A stretch of DNA of 64,000 nucleotides from Lineus longissimus. Its lineage: Eukaryota; Nemertea; Pilidiophora; Heteronemertea; Lineidae. Shown here in pieces: positions 1 through 9,788 of the stretch. Position numbers and translations under genes: made by a program. The DNA lies in NCBI RefSeq assembly GCF_910592395.1, contig NC_088308.1:6403001-6467000 (forward strand), written 5' to 3'. Numbering within the stretch: position 1 is the stretch's first letter; each line of letters starts with the position of its first letter. A model generated the notes under the pieces. The model saw only the letters and a program-made list of their open reading frames with translations, had not been told where the DNA came from and did not search any database.

Positions 1-41
1 TCAGAGACATAAGTGTACTCCCCACCAAAGAATAATCCTAC

Positions 42-188
42 CTTGGTATTTTGATTTCCTTGATCTCGACTAGGTTGTTTGGTGACCGACCAACGGATAC
101 AGTGATCAACTGCGGCATGTAACTCTGGTCGCCCATCGATATCGCTACAGAGAGCTGCTTAAGGACAACATTACTCTTCATCCACAAC
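42..188 (-). CDS. ZZEF1: ZZEF1 exon 10 (DOC domain, last exon in the window)
   Basis: Acceptor gatttttag, donor AG|GTAGGA, phase 2 in and phase 2 out, 147 nt. Encodes LWMKSNVVLKQLSVAIS then MGDQSYMPQLITVSVGR. It matches human KMKPDVVLRHLSIAVA...DQSYMPQQVTVAVGR. The next exon should start within the following few hundred bases to the left, outside this window. Confidence 0.95.
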
Positions 189-3100
189 CTAAAAATCAAC
201 CAACAAACTACAATAAAACTCCCAACAAATTTTCACTTCATTTTTTTCATTTTTGCTGATTTTGTGAATAAGGATGATTTAACTGGTGTACGATTTCAGT
301 CATCCAGGCATCTTTACATGTATGATAACACTATGAAGTTCAACCACGGTAAAATTGATCGATACGGGTCTCTCTTCCCTATTGTTAAATTTCACCAATC
401 TTTTCACTGGATTCAAATTTCCTGGAGATTGCCTTACAGTTTGACCATTGTCCACAATAGGGAGGGTGAGATCGGGGACTTATCACGGATCATTATATGT
501 ATAGGGATAGAATTGTACACCAAACTCGTCCTCTTTCTACAGAGTTTTATCTATATACGTTTAAAGTGATACTATGATGTGATTTACAACTTTGCGGAAA
601 TACGTCCGTTTTTAATTGTTGATCACAAATGTAAAGCTCAAATTTTCCATTTTTGATTTGATTTATTATAAAATCGCTGAGTGTAAACCACCGCGACCGC
701 GAAAATGTTCATGTTGTGACGTCATCAACGAAAACGGCATCGAAGCGAGCCGTCTGGGCGGGATTAAACCATCAATTTCTAGAAAATGTGCATTTCGATT
801 CGAAAACCTTACCGATTTATGAGAAAGTCAACAGACCAGAAAATGACGTCATGGCGTCAGAAGGTACGATCGACTGTGGCGCAGCCACTGGCATTTATCT
901 TAACGCCGGTTCCTCATTCAAATGAAGCCCTTGAATTTACCTGATCCAGTGCGACCTTGCCAGCCCATCAGACTGCCAGTAAGAGTCAAAATCCTCATTG
1001 GTCAGCCGGCCTGAATCAGCTGTGTTGGATGAGACGTCTATTCTGCTGAAAGTTTTCGTAAGCGGTCGCAGCTCGGCACCGTTTTCAATGAGGTTCTCAT
1101 TGATTTGTTTGTTGGCTAGAACGACAAGGAGATCAATAAAATGAAATAAGATTATACAATAACATACAGCAAATGAGGTCAGCTCCCTTGCACTTTTGAT
1201 AGCCAGCACTGTATAGTGGATATTAAGTAGTCAGTCATACAATTTTAACATCATGGGTGCAAACTGGACACGGACACATCGCTGGTGACCTTGATCATCT
1301 CATTATTTTTGATTTCCAGAACATTTGAATAAGACATGCTCGTAAATCTGAGATTTCTAATTGACTCTAAAGGCACCGAGTCACAAACACAAAGAAAGAA
1401 GATATAGCCTAGGGCAGTTCAACAGTACTGGGCTAGTTGGAGTATACCAGTGTTATGATTTGAAATTAGAATCTAGCAATATTTCAAGAAATTTTAGCCC
1501 ACAGAGATGTCAGAAGTGGGAAAACCAACCTATTTCAGTGAGCTTTGAGAAGGTCGAAGTAAGCACGGACTGTCTCATTGAGGAAATGTTACTGAAGCCT
1601 TCCAACACTTGAAATGGAAGCGCATTACTTGAAGCACGGTTCCTGATCAAGAACTGCAAAAATATGAAAACAGATTCATGAAATAAAGGCCCCTTATTTT
1701 CTTTTTCTAAAAGGCCTACATTGGCTCCACCCTAGCGGAGTTTGACAAGAAATTCATCGAAATGTTCACATAGGCACCAATTCCAAAGAAAGCCCTTGGT
1801 GCAAATAAACATTGGAAATTGTCAACTCATTGCTATTAAGGTGACTGTTCTATGCACTGAAAGATTTAAGACTTGACAATGTGACAATTTGACAATAGGA
1901 GAGCCTGATTTCTTGAAGACGCACTTTAAAAGGAAAACTTACATTGAGAATTCGAAATCCATGTTGAGTGCTGGAAGATTTGTCCTCAGAATAGACATCA
2001 ATGAAACCTAAAACAAAAATATGAATATTTGCAAAAATTTGTCAATGATTATTTTTAGACACGATGCCCCGACAGACGCGAGTTTCAATTATCATGAGTG
2101 CAACTGTGATCACCCAGGATCAAAGCTAACTTTGCCAACTTAAGTTGTTAATGATCACGGTACAGTGCTTTCCTCACCAATTGGAGGTGCTGCTTTGTTA
2201 TATGAATGACGGAGTTAGGTGTGGTCAGTGCACCATTGTACCACTCAGATTATTCTGATAAGCACACAGTTGTTGCAGTGGCAGCATCTTGAAAAGGTGA
2301 GTCACGTGTTCTGCGGTGGTGGGAGGGGGGCTCAGTGACCAATCACCAGAGCAGGGAATCTGTCATGAGCTCACCAGGGATAAGAGAGCAAGCCTGCAGT
2401 GTCCTGATCACGTAGTTGAGTTCTCCGTGTAGATTTGGTCCACTACAAGAATTCAGTGCCTCGAGCATGGTGAGCACATCAGCTGTTCCATCGCCCTCCG
2501 TGTCGAACTGGTTGAAGGATTGAACAGCCTGCTCCCGCTCCACTGAACGGTTGGAGAGAAATTCGCAGAACTGAGACAAGGAGACGGTTTCCTGGAAGGG
2601 ATGAACGAACATGGATCAGGGTTTTCTCTAGAAGCCAGTCAGGGTATGATTTTCCCCAGCTACATGTACAATGACTCCAGCAGCTACCTTGGTTTAAAAG
2701 CATGGCAAGTTGGGTGTCCTGGAATAGCCAGGCCACAGTGAGGAAGCTGTAATTTTTATTCACAGTTCAAACCAGGCTTTGCTTAGAGGTGGCCTTCAGC
2801 ATGAGGCTAGATTTGCTCGGAGAGGTGGCTGGCCTTGACTCAGAAAGTTGGGAGATACTTGGAGAGGTGGCTGCTGATTCTACAAAGTGCTACTGGATAG
2901 CAGCAACAACTTTATAACAGCCTGAAGTCTGGCACCAGAGACCGAAGTTTGGCATGCCTGGGAGTGTCTTGATCTGCTTCCATTTCATTTGCTATGACGC
3001 TGATCGATAACTACATGTATCCACCTAAAATACTCTTACCTCATTCCTTGACCTGGAATTTTCCAACCACCGCACCAAATGAGTATGGTTCTGCTGTACA

Positions 3101-5238
3101 ACGTTGATGGGGACATCATCCCTGTAAGTAAATATGTACCACAACTGAAACAGATTTCCCATACAGGGATCCTCTTGCCACCGACTGTGGTGGCAAGACA
3201 CGTTCAATAAAACTCTACTTGACGCTGGATTGGGCGGCCAGCTGGCTGTAACATTTAGAAAACTACATGCAACTCTTTTTGTGCAAGTACTGTATACTTC
3301 ATTTGCTCGATGTTTTTTTATATCATGGTACTCAATATTCGTGTAAACCTTACTTGTACAAAAAGCCCCGTCATAAATTACTGATCATTACACAATTGTT
3401 TTGGCAAAATTACTGAGGACACAGGCCTACTTACTTAAGTTTTGATGCAAACCGTCTCAGGCTTTTGTGGTCAAATAACTGACTCAGGTCTGTGCAGGTG
3501 TGTGGCCCGCTCTCATCTGGTTTTAGAAAGAAAGAAGTCAAACATCAGCAAATGCTATATCAAGTTTTACTGTTTTGCCAATGAAAATGCCTATTATTTA
3601 TTGTGACAGAAATACCACAGTGCTATATGACATTGTAATAGGTTTTCACGGTTTGAGAAGTGTTTAAACTGGTTCACTGCATTTGCTGCCGTGATGTTTC
3701 TAGGCTGAACTGCGATTTAAATCACCAGCGACAATAATCACTTGTTTGCGGTGGGAGTCTTACCCGCAGACAGGAGATCCTTTGGCGCACATGGCAGCAA
3801 TTATAATCGCAGTAAGCTGCAATTTCAATTGCTTGTTTGCAGGGTGCTTTAGTGCCTTCTCAACTCACCATCACTGTCTGTCTTCTGTGCAGTCACATTG
3901 TGTTCCTTTACCCCAAAGTTGTTGATATCTGTAAGCAATAAACATGGATAACAGAAGTAAGGTCACAGATAGTTTATATCATGGTTCTCGACACTGCCCT
4001 CACCTTGTTTTGAGCCAGCACTAAAACAGTTCATCACTTCCAAGTCATTCAATTTTTACAGTTTAAACCGAATGACACTTACCACTTATTATCAATTAAC
4101 AAGACCAGTGGATAGGACCAGAGCAACATAACTACACAGTTAAAAGTGCAAGTGTTATGAACACCATAAGCAGATGCTGTACTGGTGTTGTCTTCTCTAA
4201 GTGCTCAAAGCAGTATTTCAGTATGCAAATCGAGAAGTGATGATGGTCATTTGTACAAGAACGAAATACATACCGGTAGAGGAATTGTCGGCTTCAGACG
4301 ATTCAATAATGTCATCATCAAAACTATCATCCTGCAAGGAGTAAGAGGTTAAGAGCCAAAATTAGCGTAAATAATGAATTATAGGAAGAGGCAAAAAACC
4401 CCACAAAAGAACATCGGCATGAATATGCCGATGTTTCAGAGTATATACAGAAAATTTCCCAAAGAGATTAAGTTTATGTTACTTTGACTGATCATGATCG
4501 ATGATTGACGATGATGAAGATTGCGCACATAGCTTCCAAGTGTCATTCCTATAGACGAATTCGAAGAAGTTTGTTTTGGCCCCGACCATTCATGTGTTTC
4601 GCCTTGAACAAAGGATCACCATGTCTCCAGGCATTGTCCGAAGCCGGCTTTAGGCCTTCTGACATGTTCTGAGTGTGCGCATTTGATTTGTTTTGGCGCT
4701 GATTTGACTTCTTCGAAAAGGCCTAGGCCTATGAGTACTAGTATTCAATTTTTATTGGAAAAATTGGGTATAGTCAATGGCAATGCCTGCATGGTGGCAA
4801 TGAGTCATTGTAAGATTTGCCCCGTCACAGACATGTATAATGTTGTCCTTATTTCATGTGTGATATTTGCATTGCATCATATCATTAAATTGAAAAGATC
4901 TCCAACTTTTCCCTTTTGCATGACACTGTCTGTACTGTTTGACTGAATCTGACGTCTTGTCTGAAGTTGGCAGTGAAACTAAAACTGAAGCCCCACACAC
5001 CAGTGTGACGAGTGTAAGTGTCAGTGTCATTTGACTCGTTGGCATTGTACAGGTAGGACAGTCCCGGCAATTCAGTTCAAGGGACTATCTTTCCGTTTAC
5101 ACCACCATGTACATGTACAGTGCATGCATGCAGTTTAAGCCAACGAAGTGTCAAAAAGAAAAGGTCCCTTACTTTCTCGTCTTCATGAGAAGTCGTATCA
5201 TCTTCTTCGTTGTCACTTGCGCTAGGCGAATTTCCCAT
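42..5238 (-). CDS. ZZEF1: ZZEF1 orthologue, 5' part (10 coding exons, gene continues off the left edge)
   Basis: Joined exons, 5' to 3': 5238-5173, 4331-4274, 3928-3869, 3516-3435, 3121-3040, 2591-2375, 2007-1943, 1653-1530, 1115-941, 188-42. They total 1076 nt (358 codons plus 2 bases); every intron is GT-AG and all junction phases agree. The protein begins MGNSPSASDNEEDD, like vertebrate ZZEF1 (MGNAPS...), which predicts N-myristoylation. An acidic leader of about 60 residues follows, then a helical region (LVRWLENSR), an EF-hand (loop D146-T-E-G-D150-G-T-A-D154), the conserved LQACSLIPG block (about 180-188), and the start of the DOC/APC10 domain with YWQSDG at 297-302 and RSHWIR at 305-310. 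These blocks match the order in human ZZEF1 as I remember it. The missing C-terminal part should hold CUB-like and ZZ zinc-finger domains. The human protein reads histone H3 tails and SUMO. EF-loop position 12 is Thr, not Glu, so calcium binding is doubtful; it is also non-Glu in human. Confidence 0.93.
717..851. promoter_or_regulatory. Two CRE palindromes in ZZEF1 intron 9
   Basis: Two perfect TGACGTCA sites, at 717-724 and 844-851, sit in the 752-bp intron between exons 9 and 10, in a locally GC-richer stretch. CREB/ATF binding is inferred from the motif only; an intronic enhancer or alternative promoter is possible. Confidence 0.35.
941..1115 (-). CDS. ZZEF1: ZZEF1 exon 9 (start of DOC domain)
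   Basis: Acceptor cgttctag, donor AG|GTAAAT, phase 1 in and phase 2 out, 175 nt. It contains IDVSSNTADSGRLTNED and SYWQSDGLARSHWIR, the DOC/APC10-type ligand-fold signature, nearly identical to human ZZEF1 (SSYWQSDGSARSHWIR). Confidence 0.95.
1530..1653 (-). CDS. ZZEF1: ZZEF1 exon 8
   Basis: Acceptor atttttgcag, donor G|GTTGGT (weak), phase 0 in and phase 1 out, 124 nt. Encodes FLIRNRASSNALPFQVLEG then FSNISSMRQSVLTSTFSKL. It matches human RFLHRNRLSSAVMPYPMLEH...MRSSVL in order and spacing. Confidence 0.9.
1943..2007 (-). CDS. ZZEF1: ZZEF1 exon 7
   Basis: Acceptor gttttag, donor AAT|GTAAGT (consensus), phase 1 in and phase 0 out, 65 nt. Encodes FIDVYSEDKSSSTQHG then FRILN. It corresponds to human GFTDIFSESKEGLDIHSS, directly after the SLVPG block. 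Confidence 0.9.
2375..2591 (-). CDS. ZZEF1: ZZEF1 exon 6 (EF-hand)
   Basis: Acceptor cccttccag, donor G|GTGAGC, phase 0 in and phase 1 out, 217 nt. Encodes ETVSLSQFCEFL, then FNQFDTEGDGTAD (EF-hand loop), MLEALNSCSGPNLHGEL and RTLQACSLIPG. It matches the human EF-hand region almost residue for residue (FAQFDAEGDGTVD, LQACSLVPG). This exon gives the strongest identification together with exons 9 and 10. Confidence 0.95.
3040..3121 (-). CDS. ZZEF1: ZZEF1 exon 5
   Basis: Acceptor tacttacag, donor GAG|GTAAGA, phase 2 in and phase 0 out, 82 nt. Encodes DDVPINVVQQNHTHLVRWLE then NSRSRNE. This lines up with the human ZZEF1 segment ending ...LFRWLEERLGRGEE immediately before the EF-hand. Confidence 0.88.
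3435..3516 (-). CDS. ZZEF1: ZZEF1 exon 4
   Basis: Acceptor aaaaccag, donor AA|GTAAGT (strong), phase 1 in and phase 2 out, 82 nt. Encodes ESGPHTCTDLSQLFDHKS followed by LRRFASKLK, a helical lead-in to the EF-hand region. Confidence 0.82.
3869..3928 (-). CDS. ZZEF1: ZZEF1 exon 3
   Basis: Acceptor gcttacag, donor G|GTGAGT, phase 1 in and phase 1 out, 60 nt. Encodes about 20 polar residues (INNFGVKEHNVTAQKTDS). Being symmetrical, it could be skipped without a frameshift, so it is a natural candidate for alternative splicing. Confidence 0.75.
4274..4331 (-). CDS. ZZEF1: ZZEF1 exon 2 (acidic)
   Basis: Acceptor ttgcag, donor G|GTATGT; starts in phase 0 and ends in phase 1. Encodes an Asp/Glu/Ser-rich segment (DDSFDDDIIESSEADNSST), a low-complexity acidic leader. 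It was placed by splice signals and phase; there is no sequence match to human at this position, where the leader diverges quickly. Confidence 0.78.
4410..4435. other. Perfect 11-bp stem-loop in ZZEF1 intron 1
   Basis: The 11-base arm AACATCGGCAT, a 4-nt loop, and the exact reverse complement of the arm. It is isolated and intronic, with no known family recognised. Confidence 0.6.
5173..5238 (-). CDS. ZZEF1: ZZEF1 exon 1 (start codon, myristoylation motif)
   Basis: Encodes 22 residues, M-G-N-S-P-S then a Ser/Glu/Asp-rich stretch, and ends AAA|GTAAGG in phase 0. An overlapping in-frame ATG lies directly upstream at 5241-5239. I chose the second ATG because it has A at -3 and G at +4, whereas the first has C at -3, and because it leaves Gly2-Asn3 exposed as in vertebrate ZZEF1. 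Confidence 0.88.
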
Positions 5239-5241
5239 CAT

Positions 5242-6439
5242 ATGGACTTTTTAAAAATCACAATTACTGCAGCAAAACATGAGAAAGATAGCGATCTAGA
5301 TGACTTTTTATATATCAACAAGGAAGAAAATGACTAGGGGTTATCGTCGTCGGCAGTTGTTGTTGCTCTTTTCCGTAGTGACCGTGAAAACGAATCGCGT
5401 TATCGCCCGTCTCTCGTCTTCGGTTCGCCCATTTATGAGCTTTACACCGGCTGTACTCTTTTCTGGCATTGAATTTGCTACTCGTGTTTTATTAATAGGT
5501 CTTAGGCTAACAAGTCACAGTGTGGGTATCAAGGCACCGGCATGGGTTGAAACCCTGCTTCTGGCAATTAATTTAGAACAAAATGTTGAAGTTCTTAAAG
5601 TTTCTGTCGGTCAAAAGTTCCACCTCTTCAAAAAGAATCATTCAATAAACGACTTATATGGAACGATTCTGATCCACGTCAATAAGCATTCATATATTTC
5701 TACAGCCCAGGTATAGTTGAAAGGGGAGAAGGACGTCTTCAAGCCGAAATTTTTGTCGTTAACGAAGGGGATCTGTTCCGAGCGTTTCTCATAGAGAGCA
5801 GCACTGACATTTTTTCTTGGGAGATAACCACTATAGGTATCATCATCGGGTAGGCCTACCGGCGAGCAATTTCGAAAAATGATTGGTCATAACAGGGACG
5901 TATTTGTTTGTTCCACTCATTTCTTTGTTTCAATTCAATAAACATTTAGGGAGACAATGCCATTCAAATGAAGGAAACAGAATGACTGACAGGAGTGACT
6001 CTGTCTTTCAGTGAAACACTCCGAAACAGAAGCACTTTAGGGCCTACTCAAACTTTTTTTACACCGCGGTTTGTTGATAGTCACTCTCAACATTTTGCTT
6101 GAAGTTCCGTTAAATTTGGGTCTATTCGTAAGATCCCGGGATAGAACGTCACCACAAGGCCACTGTAGATTGAAGCAGTACAATAATTTGCTCACCAAGC
6201 TGTAGGTGAGCATCTCTGTCATCGCCAGTTGCCAGTGGCTTGTTGTTGGAGAATAATAGTTAAGTTGATCGACGGTTATCCGTCTAGACTAATTGACCGC
6301 TACTACACTGAGGTACCTCTCCCCCTTTGTCACGTCATCTCCCTTCGCCCTCTCCAACACGCATGCACCAAGAAGGAAGACTGTTTCGAAAGACATTATA
6401 TATATATTCCTTCAAATTCTGAAAAGCAATGTGGATGAG
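5242..6439. other. Upstream of ZZEF1; no recognised gene
   Basis: Presumed 5'-UTR and promoter side of ZZEF1. On the plus strand an open frame of 138 codons (5300-5716) reads divergently, but it matches no family I recognise and frames of this size are expected by chance here. The CAG at about 5268 on the minus strand could be a 5'-UTR acceptor. In human ZZEF1 has a divergent neighbour, CYB5D2; I saw no cytochrome-b5-like sequence here. Confidence 0.4.
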
Positions 6440-6925
6440 CGCTGCTGCCGTGTGTTGATACGAATGCCTAATTGCCTCCTTCAATTCATCATCGTCTGCT
6501 TCTTGTTTTAGCAAAAGACGACAACACCGTGAGGAATGAACGCTGTTGAAAAATACATGAACTTACAGTCAAATTTCATGATGTGTTTTTGATGTCGTTC
6601 AAAGCAATTTGGAGAGCCTGCCGTCTGGGCGTATGATAGGAGGCTACCGAAGATGTCCTCTCCAACCTTGCAACCGAAATTAACCATCTTTCATTTTCCG
6701 TCTAAAACTTCTTATTCTAGTATATACTTAGTCTTCTACTTTCTGGATTTAAATTCATAAAATGCGATATTGATCAATATGCATAGACGGGCTGCCGTCC
6801 GGGCGTGTACCCTGTCTAACTGAAGTGTTCTTCACCAGCCTTACCTTGCCTTGTATGTTACAGAGTTGACCCTACTCTCATCTTCCGTCCGTACTTCATC
6901 AATAAAAGTCGACGACACGAAGAAG
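6440..6925. repeat. Divergent tandem repeat, unit about 175 bp
   Basis: Units begin near 6616 (CCTGCCGTCTGGGCGT) and 6791 (CTGCCGTCCGGGCGT). They share later blocks (GAAG-TGT-CT, ATCTT/TTTTCCGTC, ACTTC) in the same order. A weaker third copy starts near 6440 (GCTGCTGCCGTGTGTTGAT), with TTCATCATCGTC and AAAAGACGACAACAC echoing TTCATCAATAAAAGTCGACGACAC in the last copy. Confidence 0.5.
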
Positions 6926-6930
6926 AACGT

Positions 6931-9290
6931 ATAAGAGATAAAGCCTGAGGAGAAGTCTCCAAGTCTTTGCTATTTAATCCTAGCTCGAGGCTGAATATAA
7001 TGACTTTCTTGCTTAGTGAACCCTCCCTTTATCTGAGATTATACTTCAGCTCGAGTTCGGATGACTTTGCTATGGATATGGCGGACAGGTCTCCTCAAAC
7101 GGGTTTGAGCTAAGGGAACATTATTTTTATATTAATGGTGAAGGATAGGATTTGGAAGTGGCTGTGAATAAGAGTGGACAATTGAAATGAAAACTCAGGC
7201 AGCCATGAAAAAAGCCACTAATGAGTGAATTTTTGTTGTAAAAATAAACGAAACGGCAAAACGCCGCCGGCATTCATAAAGGAGTCTGGCCTTGAATTTA
7301 ATCTGTCAGAAGTACCTCATATCCTTATAGTTCACCATTTATATGTAGGGTATATGAGATATCAAATCTTGGCAATCGCCTTTTCCAGTTAGGTCAATCT
7401 TCCTGACATTTGCATGTAGGCTATAGTCCTGTGACATTTCATAGAATCGGAAAACTGCCAGCCCTTGCTATTTGTCAGTGTCGCGTATATACCATTCCCG
7501 CCAAGAAAAACTAAGCGTGCATTCGCCCATTGTTCTACTACATTTGTATGTAAGTTAAGTTAGTAAGGTTAAATTTTACAGTAGGTCTTACCAAACTATA
7601 CATTGTGGTTACACGTCACAAATTCTCAGAAACTGGTTATCAATCTGCCCGTCGCAATTTAGTGTCGCACTGGTCACGTGGTATCGCCACCTCTGCGGTG
7701 GTTCGGCGGATATAAAGATTCCGATTGATATCAACTATCGTCTTGACGGTCCTGATAATGTCGTTGATTTTGATTCAAAAACTTGCAATAAAAATAGCGC
7801 TTTAAGAAGAATCGTTTTGGCCTTTGATAACGCATGTACATTACGCGGGTGCAGGGTGATGCGCACTTGCAGCATTGAGAAGGAATAGTAGCGGTCAAGG
7901 TGCCTCATATCCGTCCAAATATCATCTCACGTGGCGGGCGGACCCGAGGCCGAACTTTTTTGAGGAAGTCTCTGTGGTTTCCCCAAAAAGTGCACTAATG
8001 TCGGATGTCGGGTAGAGTTACTTGAAATGCCTCTTTTCCCTAACGCGCAACTCGTAAATAAAATTAATTACATTTTGTACACCCCATGTGATTGCCATGA
8101 TTGATGTGTGGTGAAATTACTGTTCACAATACGACGATTTTTCGTTATTTTCAAATGTTGCCAAAAGTGCGCCATGCATAACGCAGTCATTTCATGGATA
8201 TAAATGACCCAATGTTGTTTCTGCCATTCTGTGCCGCTGGTAACGATTGTTATTAATGATGCAAAGCTTCTTTTATTTCCCCAGCGACAAGAGAAATATG
8301 ATATTTGCGGAAAGTTCAATGTTGCGTCTCTCCAAAGTTGCGTTTTGTTTCATTTTAACTTTTTTTCTCGAAAGAAAGAGATGGGATTGAGTCTTAGCAA
8401 AGAATACAGATGATATCAACAATTTAGATATTATTATTCATTTTACTTGAAAATACATCTTCTATTCATTTTTAGTGCTTTAATTTTAAAGTCAGCCTTC
8501 ACTTAAGCCAACATGTAGGTGACTCCACTCAGCTCGTTGGATTGAGCGCCATATGCAGCAGAACATTATCTCGGACTGGGGGATTCGACAATGCACGATA
8601 TTAAATGGCGTCTCTGGGGTCTCTGGCGTCGCTGAAGAAGAAGAAATGGCGTCTCTGTACAATCATCATGTTATGAAAACTCCAACCGAAGCCGCATACC
8701 TAAATAACTGAAAATGATAAACAACTTTCGGTTCTAACTATTCCGGAAAATTATTCTTAATTATTCGGAAAACGGATAAAAACGGCTTCTTAAACCGGGA
8801 GTATACATAGAGCTAGTAAATGTCTACGAGATCATGATCATGATGTACATGTACGGAGGTCTTCACAATCCGTCAAGAGAGAACCGAACGTTTTGTTTTC
8901 TCGGCGTCGACCAGTGGCATTCTCTGTTAATTCCGTTTTGGGATTCCCAAGGCACCACTCAACACATCCAAAGATGATTGACCCTTTATAGAAAAATCAA
9001 TCGATCATGTTTGCCTACCCCTGGCACCAATGCTGTTCCTTGCCTTGCTACAAGGCACCACATGCCCATGGACAGCCGGTTATTGAGATGTCAACTAGCA
9101 TAACAGGTGGAAATGGAGCTATTCTGGCAGAAATCCGTGGTAGTTTGGCCATGTTGGTGGCTGATTGAATATATTGACTCGTGCTGGGTTCATGAAGCTG
9201 GGAGATACATCTTTTCTTCTTTTCACACCTGCCAGTGTGCAGAACGTAGGAAATTTTGCGGGAAACACCAGCCGCAACAAGGGCATGCGA
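6931..9290. other. Gene-free stretch
   Basis: AT-rich non-coding DNA with only short frames. A GC-richer patch at about 7640-7720 includes a TATAAAG-like string (7711), but no transcript can be supported. A TGATCATGATCATG palindromic run followed by TACATGTAC lies near 8830-8855. Confidence 0.4.
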
Positions 9291-9785
9291 CTATACATGT
9301 AATTCGTTCTGTTTTTCGCCCAGCAAACGGAAGGCAACTATATTTTCATTTTCAAAAGTCGCAAGAAGAAGCAATAGCAAAAAGGAATCAGCAGAATATG
9401 GATCACCTTCTAATATGTTAAGCCGAATGTCTTGAGGAGAAACTTGTATACGATCCACTTCAAGAGGATCTGCTTCAAAGCCTTTCAGCTCCACAACACT
9501 AATCATTGCGACAACACAATTTTTACGGAAATCTTCAAAATTTAAAATAAGTTGTTCGCTTTCAAAACAACATAGAACTAGACAGCAATACCGGTTGTTT
9601 GCGACAACCCAATAGGGTTTTTCAATATTTGGCGGCCAAGACAACCAGTTTTGTAATAACCAGTCAGGATTAAAAATAACTTTACTAGTTTTCAGGCAGT
9701 AACCTACACAGTCATGTACGATGAAGTCTGTATGCGCTCGGTCCGATATCAAAACCACAGATGGTTTTGTCCGCCTTCGCATCAT
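9291..9785 (-). CDS. Orphan ORF, 164 aa, hypothetical
   Basis: An uninterrupted frame from ATG at 9785 (a second ATG follows) to TAG at 9291, with ordinary mixed codon use. The N-terminus is basic (MMRRRTKPS). Residues about 35-65 hold NPDWLLQNWLSWPP; a cysteine cluster (RYCCLVLCCFE) follows, and a leucine run (SFLLLLLLATF) lies near the C-terminus. No family is recognised. A frame this long is only mildly unusual in 64 kb of about 41% GC DNA. It could be a lineage-specific gene, an exon, a decayed element or chance. Confidence 0.3.
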   Translation of the reverse strand: MMRRRTKPSVVLISDRAHTDFIVHDCVGYCLKTSKVIFNPDWLLQNWLSWPPNIEKPYWVVANNRYCCLVLCCFESEQLILNFEDFRKNCVVAMISVVELKGFEADPLEVDRIQVSPQDIRLNILEGDPYSADSFLLLLLLATFENENIVAFRLLGEKQNELHV

Positions 9786-9788
9786 CAA

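Noticed and set aside
5300-5716. 138-codon plus-strand frame divergent from ZZEF1
   Set aside because: No family match and chance-compatible length; no cytochrome-b5 motif that would support the CYB5D2 synteny known in vertebrates.
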